Source of the DNA: Streptomyces humidus
Lineage (GTDB): Bacteria > Actinomycetota > Actinomycetes > Streptomycetales > Streptomycetaceae
Assembly (NCBI RefSeq): GCF_014649655.1
Contig: NZ_BMTL01000010.1
Location: forward strand, 1 to 64,000
Reading direction: 5' to 3'
DNA length: 64,000 nt
Shown one piece after another: positions 16,701 through 24,422 of this stretch (position 1 is its first letter; every line of letters starts with the position of its first letter). The position numbers were made by a program, and so were the translations under genes. The notes beneath the pieces are model-generated. The model was given only the letters and a program-made list of their open reading frames with translations. It had not been told where the DNA came from and made no database searches.

Positions 16701-17366
16701 CTCGCCGCGACGACCAACCGTGCGCTCAAGGACGGCACTTTCGACCAGGACCGGTTCGCGGCGGGGCTGGCGGATTCCGGCTGGGCGGGAACCCTCGCCG
16801 AAGCGCGGCGACGGCTCCGGGCGCGCTTCGACACGGTGACGACACCGGACTCCGACGGCGCGGTCCCCGTCGCCCCGACGCAACCCGATCAGAAGGAAGA
16901 AGTGCAGATGACCACTGCGGACCCCGTCGCGACACCGGCTGCGACCACGAAGGACGGCTTCCTGCGCGCCCTGGAGGCGGCCGCCGGCGCCGACCGCGCG
17001 TGCAAGAAGCACGAGGCGGTTCGTCACGCGCTGAAGGCATCACTCCTCTGGGCGGACCTCCAGCCGACCGACTCGCCTGTGGTGGACGTCAGTTGCGCCA
17101 CCGGACACGGCCTCTTCCTCTACGAGGCCCTGGGCGCGGACCGTTCGACCTACGCGGACCTCCGCTCGGGTGCGACCCGACTGCTCGAGATCAACCACAC
17201 GCTGCCCACGCCGGCCGACGGTCTCTACCTCGTTCTCTCCGAACCGCCCGCCGACGACTGGTCCGTGGACACGGTTCGCGGCGTCTTCGGCGTCAATGTC
17301 ATCTGGCGCAGCCCGACCGGCTGGGGCGGCGAGAACGCAGCCACCGCCTTCGGCTCGTCCGGGTGA
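13797..17366 (+). CDS. HelD/UvrD-like superfamily 1 helicase with unusual linker and C-terminal module
   Basis: The 1189-residue protein starts at ATG 13797 after AGGGAGGA. The N-terminus (about 1-145) contains the coiled and WYIGRRGV region found in HelD-like proteins. A Pro/Ala-rich linker (about 147-212) leads to the motor: Walker A VVQGGPGTGKSAVGLHR (268-284), DEcQD-type motif IVVDEAQDLTPMQ, and the late motif LRQLYVALTRSTQSLTVLH. HelD-type proteins bind RNA polymerase and remove it from DNA, and some Streptomyces homologues confer rifamycin tolerance. Here the motor is followed by six 7-residue repeats, a beta-rich part (VRVEVVGRAPGGRYKVKPL) and a final domain of about 150 residues of unknown function. 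That last part has its own Shine-Dalgarno-like GAAGGAAG and in-frame ATG at 16908. Typical HelD proteins are about 700-800 residues. Confidence 0.75.
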   Translation: MSTSTRDEILAGEQRAVDHAYDCYTAKLAELSGTSAATASASGKDGIANRAEAEARAEAYGGLGDEALVFSRIDAPEDRGADPRPWYIGRRGVHDAAHEPVVLLWTSPLAKKWIETRPENPGEVVLRRQLRCVRRIVESYFDEISLPTPAPVPTPAPAAAPVPVPAVAPETAVAPEPAVVPEPRRAADDDGGAEERDTAPAPAPEPLPAPVPGDASRRRRRKALQPDDFLLRELQRSRGGRMRDIVETIRRDQMELVTGSPSDILVVQGGPGTGKSAVGLHRVTWLVNNEHFKAQDILVIGPHQRFLDYVGHVLPTLGTRDVNAVQLDRLWEGEILGADSPKARLVKSDRRMAAVLRRRVESDYRPAALEALTVAPSFEGDEPAILVTAGSTTLRVPKSEVLALLDRAHTGEGPFRERRDRFRGLFVDRLLQELADIAPRRGQAGTIRRDLERNRRVERLVERVWPSPGPREALRSLYDSADLLRECADGVLEEDEQATLLRARAASADADPWTLEDRVCLEELRVLISGDTPPRYGHIVVDEAQDLTPMQARSLRRRSAAGGSMTVLGDLAQATGAHIPTSWDLLGTLLSDHGDWSVAQLTTSYRVPAEIMEFVAPLARTIAPGLPYPQAVREAGADAVRTVATEPWKLLDDIVVHVARLMDTSDGSTPRSVAVIVPDDSDWLDAISRRLAEDDDLGERNREAVSVLAAAQVKGMEYDHVLVVEPATIADRGPAGLRQLYVALTRSTQSLTVLHTAPLPTALTDSGDAQAPTAADTQSTAADAQAAASDVQPPASDVQAAASDAQPTAPDARPEGAGVRAGSLPRIGTDVRVEVVGRAPGGRYKVKPLSPVIDRPLVLTVRHGSVPPLRGAKLDCWVFANETTQTVLTADQRGRSPVSERMAGRYLAALDVLGELTESDGEVPDARGRLSELQGMANRILRRDQADWVSVLHLFGDPDRERLGVLRDLAATTNRALKDGTFDQDRFAAGLADSGWAGTLAEARRRLRARFDTVTTPDSDGAVPVAPTQPDQKEEVQMTTADPVATPAATTKDGFLRALEAAAGADRACKKHEAVRHALKASLLWADLQPTDSPVVDVSCATGHGLFLYEALGADRSTYADLRSGATRLLEINHTLPTPADGLYLVLSEPPADDWSVDTVRGVFGVNVIWRSPTGWGGENAATAFGSSG
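16113..16238 (+). repeat. 21-bp in-frame minisatellite in the helicase gene (6 units)
   Basis: Six consecutive 21-bp units encode the heptads TAADTQS, TAADAQA, AASDVQP, PASDVQA, AASDAQP and TAPDARP. The array forms a flexible spacer between the motor and the C-terminal part and is likely variable in copy number between strains. Confidence 0.75.
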
Positions 17367-17399
17367 GCAACTGGGGTGTGGGGCGGTGGGGGTGCGGGG

Positions 17400-19178
17400 T
17401 CAGGTCAGGGGGACGCGGGTGAAGCGGGCCGCTGTGTGGAGGTCCGTCTCGATGCGGGAGGCGGTTGATCTCAGGGCGGGGAGTATGTCGCGGACGCACT
17501 CCTCGGTGGTGCGGCGGGCGACGTGGGTGGCCGCGTTCAGGGCGGCGATCACCCGGCCCGTGCGGTCGTGGATCGGGACCGCGATCGCGCGCACGCCCTG
17601 CTCCAGCTCCTCGTCCGTCACCGTGTAGGGGGCGGGGGGAAGGGCAGGGGCAGGGTCGGCCGGGGCTGTGGGAGTGGCCGGGGCCGGGGTCGTCTCCAGC
17701 AGCAGCCGTCCTGTCGTCGTCCTGCCGGCCGGGAGCCGCGCGCCCAGCCGTACGTCCACGCTCATGACGTGGTGCGCGAGTGCCCGGGCCGTGTACTGGA
17801 TCTCGTCGCCCGATTCGGTCAGGACGGCCAGGGACGTCGTCTCCTGGATGTCGTCCGTCAGAGCCCTCAGATGCGGGATCGCGATCTGGGGGAGGGACGT
17901 GCGGGAGAGCGGCGGGAAGCCGAGGGAGAGGACGCGGGGGGTGAGGGCGAAGGCGCGGTGCGCGGGTCCCTCGCCCGCGGCGCCGGCCGAGGTCAGCAGG
18001 CCCAGGTGCTCGTAGGTGATCAGCGCGCGGCGGGCCGTCGCCCTCGCCAGGCCGGTCGCCTTCGCGACCTCCGTCAGGGTCAGTTCGGCCCTGCCCTCGC
18101 CGAACGCCGTCAGGACGGTCAGGCCGCGGGCCAGCGACTCGACGAACTCGCGGCCCAGTTCCTGCTTCGACGCTCCCGTCCAGATCGCCAGACCGGAGCG
18201 CGTCGGGCCGGGTTCGGCGGGCGGAGCCTGGCGCAGGTCCTCCTCCATCGTCGCGACGGCCGTCCGCAGACGGGGGAGCAGTGTGTCGCGCAGGTCGGCC
18301 GCGGTGTGGCGGCTGGTGTGGCTGACGACGCTCGCCACGCACGCGATCCGGGCGGTGCGGGGATCCCGTACGGGGACGGAGACGGCCACCAGGCCGGGTT
18401 CGATCAGTTGGTCGTCCAGGGCGTAACCCGCGCGGGCGGCTTCCGTCGTCCTTCGTTCGAAGTCGTCGGGCGCCGCTGTCCCACCAGGCGGTTCCTGGGC
18501 GGGCGGGACGGTGGGGAAGCCCCGGTTCTGCGGGTCCCGCTGTCGGCGGGCGCGCCAGGTCCGCCACTCCCCGGTCGTCCACTCCGTCGCGAACAGCGGC
18601 CCGGGCGCGGTGCGTTCGGCCGGGAGCAGGTCGCCGATGCGGAAGCTCAGGGACATCGCGCGGCGGCGGGTCGCCTGGTGGACGAAGCGGATGCCGTCGC
18701 GGTCGGCGACCGCCAGGGACACGGACTCGTCGAGTTCGTCGGCCAGCGCGTCCGCCCGCCCGGACAGCAGGGCGGGCAGGCGCAGCGCGGCCAGGTAGGC
18801 GTTGCCCAGCTCCATCACGCGCGGTGTCAGGGTGGCGTCCCGGCCGTCCAGACGGACGTATCCCATACGGGCGAGGGTGGCGACGATCCGGTCCACGGTG
18901 GAGCGCGCCAGGCCCGTGGCGCGTTCGAGTGCGCTCAGGCTCAGCACGCCGTTCGCCTCCGTGAGCCGGTGCAGTACGGCGACGCCGCGCATCAGCGGGG
19001 CTACGGCCTCGGCGGGCGGCGCCGGGGCGGGGTCGGGCAGTGGCATGGGCGGCTTGTGCTCCCCGTCGTGACCTCGTGGACCTCTTCGTTCCGGTGGACC
19101 CGCCGGGCTCATGGGGTCGTCGATCGCGTGGATCGCGTGGATCGTGTCCAGCGCGTTCATCGCGTGGATCTCGGCCAT
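17400..19178 (-). CDS. Tandem IclR-family regulator (two HTH and two effector domains)
   Basis: The 592-residue protein contains two complete IclR units. The first winged helix (LMRGVAVLHRLTEANGVLSL, then ATGLARSTVDRIVATLARMG) is followed by an effector-binding domain ending AVSVPVRDPRTARIACVASV. The second unit has SLARGLTVLTAFGEGRAELT, ATGLARATARRALITYEHLG and AIAVPIHDRTGRVIAALNAA. Single-unit IclR proteins are about 250 residues, so this is an internal duplication, as in PcaR-like actinobacterial regulators of aromatic catabolism. Its ligand and targets are not evident, because no catabolic operon adjoins it. The first about 25 residues come from a 9-nt tandem repeat (H-A-I/M patterns). 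No good ribosome site is present, so the true start may be an internal ATG near 19110 or 19047. Confidence 0.85.
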   Translation of the reverse strand: MAEIHAMNALDTIHAIHAIDDPMSPAGPPERRGPRGHDGEHKPPMPLPDPAPAPPAEAVAPLMRGVAVLHRLTEANGVLSLSALERATGLARSTVDRIVATLARMGYVRLDGRDATLTPRVMELGNAYLAALRLPALLSGRADALADELDESVSLAVADRDGIRFVHQATRRRAMSLSFRIGDLLPAERTAPGPLFATEWTTGEWRTWRARRQRDPQNRGFPTVPPAQEPPGGTAAPDDFERRTTEAARAGYALDDQLIEPGLVAVSVPVRDPRTARIACVASVVSHTSRHTAADLRDTLLPRLRTAVATMEEDLRQAPPAEPGPTRSGLAIWTGASKQELGREFVESLARGLTVLTAFGEGRAELTLTEVAKATGLARATARRALITYEHLGLLTSAGAAGEGPAHRAFALTPRVLSLGFPPLSRTSLPQIAIPHLRALTDDIQETTSLAVLTESGDEIQYTARALAHHVMSVDVRLGARLPAGRTTTGRLLLETTPAPATPTAPADPAPALPPAPYTVTDEELEQGVRAIAVPIHDRTGRVIAALNAATHVARRTTEECVRDILPALRSTASRIETDLHTAARFTRVPLT

Positions 19179-19220
19179 CGCGCGGATCTCGTCGATTCCG
19201 TGAAGCTCGTGGATCTCGTG
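19122..19220. repeat. 9-nt imperfect tandem repeat (about 11 units) at the IclR 5-prime end
   Basis: Read on the plus strand, units such as GATCGCGTG, GATCTCGTG, CATCGCGTG and GATTCCGTG follow each other without gaps. The array spans the presumed start of the IclR gene and the sequence upstream of it. In frame it would encode I-H-A/E triplets. Copy-number change would alter the N-terminus or the leader without shifting frame. Confidence 0.75.
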
Positions 19221-19284
19221 GACACCGTAACGGGGCGCCGCCGGGAGGAACCGGGCGGCGGGGTGGCGGGCTCGCGGGGTGGGG

Positions 19285-20595
19285 TTATCTGCGCGTCACC
19301 CGTACCCGGTAGTCGCCCCGCGGGTCCACCGCGTCGACCGTGATGCTGATGCCTCTCCTGGGGTCCTTGAACGTCTCGCCCGGGGTGAAGGGGGCGTCGG
19401 AGAGTTCCGCGTGGACGTTGGGGCTGCGGGTGCAACCGCCGCTGTCGGTGCGGGAGTCGTAGACGGTCACCGGGCCCATGCCGGTGTCGACGTCGGCGTT
19501 GACCTTGTAGACCAGGATGCCGGGCCGGCACACGTTCTCGTCGTTGCCGCCGCGGGTGCGCAGTTCGACGGCGTAGCCGGTGCGGCCGCCGGTCGGGACG
19601 AAGACCAGTTTCGGGCCGCCCGGGCGCGAGAGGGGGGTCAGGGTGTACTCCCTGGTGCCCGGTGTCGCCGCGCAGGAGACCTGGGCGGCGTCCAGCCAGC
19701 CCAGTTTCCACTTGTGCCAGCCGAGCAGGTCGTTGTTGGCCCCCCAGTCCTCGCTCATGATGTCCCAGTGCCCCACGGCGCCTCCGCCCTCCTGGGTGTA
19801 GAGGTCGGGCAGGCCGAAGACGTGGCCGTTCTCGTGCGGGAGGACCCGGTAGCCGGTGCGGTCGTAGGAGCCCGATCCGTCGTCCTGACGTGAGTAGACG
19901 AAGGACGCGTTCGCCACCGTGACCCCGTCGGCGACCGGCGCCTCCACGTTGCCGGCGAATGTCACCGACAGGACCGTGTCCAGGGCGGAGGGCCCGGCGT
20001 TGGGGGTGACCAGCACGTTCAGGAGGTCGTACGCGCGGAAGTCGACGGTCGGGTCGGCGGCGGTCACGATGTCCTGGACGAGCTCGCGGTAACCGGGGTC
20101 GAAGGGCGCGCCGCGCTCTATGCCGTAAGCGTGAAACGGCTTGGGCATGCGCAGCCAGTGCCGGATCGGCGCCTCGGCGCGGTAGTCGAGGCGGCCGTAG
20201 GACGCCGTGCGGAACCACTCCTCGGTCTGCGGGAAGAACTCGCGGTAGCGGCTGAGGGCGTTGCCCCGGCCCGGTGCGTCCGAGAAGTCGATCATCAGGG
20301 TGAGGGCGCGGACGGTGCCGGTGGAGCGGGAGTACCCGCCCGGGGTGGGCAGGCCTTCGGACATCTGGACGGCCGTGCCGGGGTTGATCATGCAAGGGGC
20401 GAGGGCGGAGGAGCGGGCCAGTGCGACGGGGCCCGCGCCGGCCGTCGTCGAGCCGGGCAGCGGCAGGCGGTGGCCTGTGCCCGCCGAGGTGCTGACCGCC
20501 AGGGTCAGGACCGTGACCGAGGCGAAGGCGGCGACGCGGCGCGGGCATATCCGGCGGCTCAGGGCCCCGGCGGTGCGCACGGGCTGCGGCTGCAT
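19285..20595 (-). CDS. Secreted M6-family (immune inhibitor A-like) zinc metalloprotease
   Basis: The 436-residue protein has a basic N-terminus and hydrophobic segment (RRVAAFASVTVLTLAVSTSA) forming a signal peptide. A domain beginning ALTLMIDFSDAPGR contains the zinc motif LPHENGHVFGLPDLY: His254, Glu255 and His258, with the following PDxY typical of the M6 family. GHWDIMSEDWG is the usual downstream metal-turn segment. A beta-rich C-terminal part with several Cys follows. It probably degrades extracellular proteins. ATG 20595 is chosen because of AAAGG eight bases upstream and the immediate signal peptide; the longer frame to 20721 would bury the signal. It stands alone on this strand, between the IclR and TetR genes. 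Confidence 0.85.
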   Translation of the reverse strand: MQPQPVRTAGALSRRICPRRVAAFASVTVLTLAVSTSAGTGHRLPLPGSTTAGAGPVALARSSALAPCMINPGTAVQMSEGLPTPGGYSRSTGTVRALTLMIDFSDAPGRGNALSRYREFFPQTEEWFRTASYGRLDYRAEAPIRHWLRMPKPFHAYGIERGAPFDPGYRELVQDIVTAADPTVDFRAYDLLNVLVTPNAGPSALDTVLSVTFAGNVEAPVADGVTVANASFVYSRQDDGSGSYDRTGYRVLPHENGHVFGLPDLYTQEGGGAVGHWDIMSEDWGANNDLLGWHKWKLGWLDAAQVSCAATPGTREYTLTPLSRPGGPKLVFVPTGGRTGYAVELRTRGGNDENVCRPGILVYKVNADVDTGMGPVTVYDSRTDSGGCTRSPNVHAELSDAPFTPGETFKDPRRGISITVDAVDPRGDYRVRVTRR

Positions 20596-20770
20596 GCAGG
20601 GGCCTTTCCGCTCCAGGCAGCCACCGGTCACCGGCTGCACCCTTTCGTTCACCCTCTGCCGCGCCGTCCGGGGGCGCGCGCTGGAGGAGACCGATCGTGG
20701 ATTACCGACCGGTACGGCCATTGCGGGGCCGCCCCGGCCCGTTCTCCGGCCCCGCCCGGCCCGGCCTTCC

Positions 20771-20822
20771 GGCCTTCCTGCCCGGCCCGGTCTCCCGGCC
20801 TTCCCGCCCGGCCCGGTCTCTC
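20771..20822. repeat. 26-bp direct repeat, two units
   Basis: Two adjacent 26-bp units, each beginning GGCCTTCC and ending CCCGGTCTC plus one or two bases, differ at only two positions (20771-20796 and 20797-20822). They lie between the metalloprotease and TetR genes in a very GC-rich stretch without a convincing gene. Confidence 0.6.
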
Positions 20823-21001
20823 GGCCTGCCGTGCCCTGACGGGCGATGGGCGGACCGACGGGCGGACGGACCAGTGAACGGGCGGGGGCAGGCGAGCGAG
20901 TGGGCGGGTGGCAGGTCGCACGCCCTGTTTCGGGGCGTTCTGTCCGCTCAGGGGTGCGTGATTCAGGTCACATCCAAAAAGTTCTGGATCCGGGAAATAA
21001 C

Positions 21002-21058
21002 CGGGGACGCCTTCCCCGTTTAGCACTGTGTCCGAGCGAAACGGGGACTCACTCCCCG
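21002..21058. promoter_or_regulatory. Paired palindromic operators CGGGGA-N5-TCCCCG upstream of the TetR gene
   Basis: Two identical palindromes with different 5-nt centres lie at 21002-21018 and 21042-21058. Their spacing is exactly 40 bp, close to four helical turns, so they face the same side of the DNA. They sit 100-155 bp upstream of the TetR start in a local promoter-like dip of GC. A TetR-type dimer autoregulating its gene is the likely ligand. Confidence 0.55.
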
Positions 21059-21157
21059 GATCGCATCCCCGTCCCGAGTCGGACTCGCCGTCGGCCGGAT
21101 TCGTTTCCGGCCGGGTGCTTCGCGAGCCGGACTCAGAGCCTCAGTCAGGAGTACGCC

Positions 21158-21808
21158 GTGCAGACCGCGACCGCGATTCCCGTAGAGCGCAAGGCGACCC
21201 GGCCCCGCGCCGACGCCCTGCGCAACCGGGAGCGGATCGTCAGCGCCGCCCGCGAGATGTTCACCGAGTTCGGCCCCGAGGTGCCGCTCGACGAGATCGC
21301 TCGCCGGGCCGGCGTCGGCAACGCCACGGTGTACCGCAACTTCCCCGACCGGGACGCGCTGGTCCGTGAGGTCGTCTGCTCGGTGCTGGACCGTACGGTC
21401 CAGGCCGGACAGGTCGCCCTCGCCGAGACCGGCGACGCGTTCGGGGCGCTGGAGCGATTCGTGCACGCGGCCGCCGACGAGCGGATCAGCGCGCTGTGCC
21501 CGATGGTCTCCAGCACGTTCGACGAGCACCACCCCGACCTCGAAGCCGCCCGCGAACGAGTCGAGCGGATCATCGAGGAGGTCATGGACCGCGCGAAGGC
21601 GGCCGGGCAGCTCAGGCCCGACGTCGGCGTGGGCGACCTGATGATCGTGGTGGCCCAGCTCAGCCGGCCCCCGGCCGGCACCGCCTGTCTGAGCGTCGAC
21701 CGCTTCGTCCACCGCCACCTGCAGCTGTTCCTGGACGGGCTGCGGGCTCCGGCTCCGTCCGTGCTCCCGGGGGCCGCCGTGACCTTGGAGGATCTGCGCC
21801 AGTGCTGA
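21158..21808 (+). CDS. TetR-family regulator, probable repressor of the adjacent exporter
   Basis: The 216-residue protein starts at GTG 21158, preceded by CAGGAG. The N-terminal helix-turn-helix reads IVSAAREMFTEFGPEVPLDE then IARRAGVGNATVYRNFPDRD, a canonical TetR domain. The C-terminal half is helical and holds the ligand pocket and dimer interface. A DHA2 exporter gene follows on the same strand after 304 bp, the usual layout for a drug-responsive regulator and its pump. Two identical palindromes upstream suggest autoregulation. Confidence 0.88.
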   Translation: MQTATAIPVERKATRPRADALRNRERIVSAAREMFTEFGPEVPLDEIARRAGVGNATVYRNFPDRDALVREVVCSVLDRTVQAGQVALAETGDAFGALERFVHAAADERISALCPMVSSTFDEHHPDLEAARERVERIIEEVMDRAKAAGQLRPDVGVGDLMIVVAQLSRPPAGTACLSVDRFVHRHLQLFLDGLRAPAPSVLPGAAVTLEDLRQC

Positions 21809-22112
21809 GCGGCTGGTCCCTGAGCGATTAGTTCGCGGAACAGCAGCAGTCACCACCCACGTCGAGTGCGTCGGCCGTCAGCGAGGACGAGCCGCCGCCC
21901 CGCCGTCCGTCATGCCACCGCACCACCTGGGTTCGGCGTCTTCTGTCGCCTGACCCACCCCTTCCCATCCTTCCCACCTCTTCGCGGCTCCTCGGAGCCC
22001 ATCGGAGTCCCTTCGCACTCCTTCACGATCTTTCGTAGTCCTCTCTGCCGTTGTCTCCGTCTGCCGTTATCTCCGTCTTTTTCCGTCACGAAGTACCGAA
22101 GCGGGTATCCCC
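21809..22112. other. Pyrimidine-rich leader between TetR and exporter genes
   Basis: This 304-bp stretch is strongly C/T-rich on the plus strand (runs such as CTTCCCATCCTTCCCACCTC) and contains no gene. It may act as a long untranslated leader or carry the exporter promoter. The nearby CGGGGA palindrome does not recur in it. Confidence 0.4.
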
Positions 22113-23654
22113 ATGTCTGAAACAGCCCAGAAGGCCCCGGCCCCCGGCAGGGCAGGCGTCCCGGACGCCAACCGCTGGAAAGCGCTGGCCTTCATCGCCC
22201 TCGCCCAGCTGATGGTCGTCCTCGACGCGACCATCGTGAACATCGCGATGCCCTCGGCCCAGCTGGACCTCGGCATCTCCGACGGCAACCGGCAGTGGAT
22301 CGTCACCGCCTACGCCCTCGCCTTCGGCGGTCTGCTGCTCTTCGGCGGCCGCATAGCCGACCTGTGGGGCCGCAAGCGCGCCTTCGTCGTCGGCCTCGGC
22401 GGCTTCGCCGCGGCCTCCGCGCTCGGCGGCGCGGCCGCCAACGAGGCGATGATGTTCGGCGCCCGCGCACTGCAGGGCGCGTTCGGCGCACTGCTCGCGC
22501 CCGCCGCGCTCTCCCTGCTCGCCGTGATGTTCACGGACGCCAAGGAGCGCGCCAAGGCCTTCGGCATCTACGGCGCGATCGCCGGCGGCGGCGGCGCCGT
22601 GGGCCTGATCCTCGGCGGTTTCCTCACCGAGTACCTGGACTGGCGCTGGACGTTCTTCGTGAACATCCCGTTCGCGATCATCGCCGCGGCCGGCGCCTAC
22701 TTCGTCATCCGTGAGCCCGAGGGCGGCCGCAACCGCTCCGCTCTCGACATCCCGGGCGTCATCCTGTCCACCCTCGGCCTGGTCTCCCTGGTCTACGGCT
22801 TCACCCGCGCCGAGTCCGAGGGCTGGAGCGACTCCGTGACCGTCGGCATGTTCGTCGCGTCCGCCGTCCTGCTGGCCGCCTTCGTCGTCGTCGAGTCCAA
22901 GGTCAAGGCCCCGCTGCTGCCCCTGCGCGTGATCACCGAGCGCAACCGCGGCGGGATCTACCTCTCCCTCGGCCTCGCGATCATCTCGATGTTCGGCCTG
23001 TTCCTCTTCCTGACCTACTACCTTCAGGTCGTGAAGGGCTACACGCCGGTCAAGACCGGTTTCGCCTTCCTCCCGATGATCGCGGGCATGATCACCGGCT
23101 CCACCCAGATCGGCACCCGTCTGATGACGCGGGTCGCCCCGCGTCTGCTGATGGGTCCCGGCTTCCTGGTCGCCGCGCTCGGCATGCTGCTGCTGACCCG
23201 GCTGGAGATCGACTCCTCCTACGCGGCCGTGCTGATGCCGGCGATGCTGCTGCTCGGCCTCGGTATGGGTACGGCGTTCATGCCGGCCATGTCACTGGCC
23301 ACGTACGGCATCGAGCCGCGGGACGCCGGGGTCGCCTCCGCGATGGTCAACACCTCGCAGCAGGTGGGCGGCGCGATCGGCACCGCCCTGCTGAACACGA
23401 TCGCCGCGTCCGCGACGACGTCGTACATCAAGGACCACATGGCGGGCGCCGCCTCCAAGCCGCAGCAGCAGCTTGTGCAGCTGGAGGGCATGGTGCACGG
23501 CTACACCAGCGCCATCTGGTTCGCCGTGGGCATCCTGGTCGCGGCCGCCACGATCGCCCTGACCCTCGTCAACGCCGGCAAGCCGGACATGGGCGCGGTC
23601 GCGGGCTCGGGGGCGAAGGACGCCGAGGACGCCGTCCCGGTGATGGTCCACTGA
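22113..23654 (+). CDS. DHA2-family (EmrB/QacA-type) MFS drug exporter
   Basis: The 513-residue protein shows about 14 membrane helices. The first helix carries the DHA2 signature LMVVLDATIVNIAMPSAQ. Motif A follows as GGRIADLWGRKRAF, and motif C-like GAIAGGGGAVGLILGGFL lies in helix 5. DTIVNVALP-type and GGRIADxxGRR motifs define proton-driven efflux of hydrophobic drugs or metabolites. The C-terminus is short and acidic. The TetR gene upstream probably controls it; a strong inverted repeat follows it. Confidence 0.9.
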   Translation: MSETAQKAPAPGRAGVPDANRWKALAFIALAQLMVVLDATIVNIAMPSAQLDLGISDGNRQWIVTAYALAFGGLLLFGGRIADLWGRKRAFVVGLGGFAAASALGGAAANEAMMFGARALQGAFGALLAPAALSLLAVMFTDAKERAKAFGIYGAIAGGGGAVGLILGGFLTEYLDWRWTFFVNIPFAIIAAAGAYFVIREPEGGRNRSALDIPGVILSTLGLVSLVYGFTRAESEGWSDSVTVGMFVASAVLLAAFVVVESKVKAPLLPLRVITERNRGGIYLSLGLAIISMFGLFLFLTYYLQVVKGYTPVKTGFAFLPMIAGMITGSTQIGTRLMTRVAPRLLMGPGFLVAALGMLLLTRLEIDSSYAAVLMPAMLLLGLGMGTAFMPAMSLATYGIEPRDAGVASAMVNTSQQVGGAIGTALLNTIAASATTSYIKDHMAGAASKPQQQLVQLEGMVHGYTSAIWFAVGILVAAATIALTLVNAGKPDMGAVAGSGAKDAEDAVPVMVH

Positions 23655-23799
23655 CCCGCACGGTCCCGGTCCGCCGGGGGAGGCCGCACGACCCGCGTGG
23701 CCTCGCCCGGCAGGGCTTCACGGGGAAGGGGACGTAGGCCGCGAGGGCAGTGCGGGCCGCACCGCCAGTGCCGCCCACACTGCCCGCGCTGCCCACACC

Positions 23800-23846
23800 G
23801 CCCGTGCCGCCCGGACCTCTCCGGGGTCTGTCCGGGCGGCACGGGC
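23800..23846. terminator. 16-bp hairpin between convergent exporter and MarR genes
   Basis: GCCCGTGCCGCCCGGA (23800-23815) pairs fully with TCCGGGCGGCACGGGC (23831-23846) across a 15-nt loop. It sits between the stop of the exporter (23654) and the stop of the convergent MarR gene (23889), so it can serve as a bidirectional terminator. Confidence 0.7.
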
Positions 23847-23888
23847 AGCGGTTCGGCAGCCGGGCAGACGGGACTTTCGAAACACGCC

Positions 23889-24398
23889 CTAGCGCAGCCA
23901 GGGCAGGTCCGCCCCCGCTTCGTCGGGCTGGAGTCCCTCGGCGACGATCTGCATGATCTCGCCGAGGGACTTCTGCTGTTCCGGGCTGAGCCGGTCGAAC
24001 ACGGCGTTGCGGACGACGCTCACGTGGCCCGGTGCGGCCCGCCTGAGCATCTCCAGTCCCTCGTCGGTCAGCACGGCGAACTGGCCGCGCTTGTCGGAGG
24101 GGCAGTCCTCCCGGCGCACCCAGCCGTTCTTCTCCAGCCGGGCTATGGCGTGCGAGAGGCGGGAGCGGGTGATCTTCGCGTGCTTGGCCAGCTCGGTCAT
24201 CCGCAGTCGCCGCTGCGGGGACTCGGCGAGCTTGACCAGAAGGCCGTAGTAGACGTGCGGCATACCCGCGTCCCGCTGGAGCTGGCGGTCCATGTGGTCC
24301 TCCAGCAGGGTGGTGGCGTGTACGTAGGAGCGCCAGATGAGCTGCTCCTCGGCGGTGAGCCAGCGGGGCTCTTCAGCGGATGGGGATGCCGTCTTCAT
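23889..24398 (-). CDS. MarR-family transcriptional regulator
   Basis: The 169-residue protein has the MarR layout. N-terminal helices (AEEQLIWRSYVHATTLLEDH) lead to the winged helix with MTELAKHAKITRSRLSHAIA (recognition helix), and RLEKNGWVRREDCPSDKRGQ forms the wing with its usual DxR. The single Cys in the wing (EDCPSD) could be redox sensitive, but this is speculation. The gene diverges from a LigB-type dioxygenase gene with a 280-bp gap. That gap holds two near-identical inverted 12-mers that are the likely operators, so the regulator probably represses both itself and the dioxygenase. Confidence 0.88.
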   Translation of the reverse strand: MKTASPSAEEPRWLTAEEQLIWRSYVHATTLLEDHMDRQLQRDAGMPHVYYGLLVKLAESPQRRLRMTELAKHAKITRSRLSHAIARLEKNGWVRREDCPSDKRGQFAVLTDEGLEMLRRAAPGHVSVVRNAVFDRLSPEQQKSLGEIMQIVAEGLQPDEAGADLPWLR

Positions 24399-24422
24399 CG
24401 TCCCACTGTAAACGGCCTCTCC

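Noticed and set aside
13737..17027. 1096-codon open frame antisense to the helicase gene
   Set aside because: It mirrors the helicase gene, has no ribosome site or recognisable motif, and is the expected by-product of GC-rich third codon positions.
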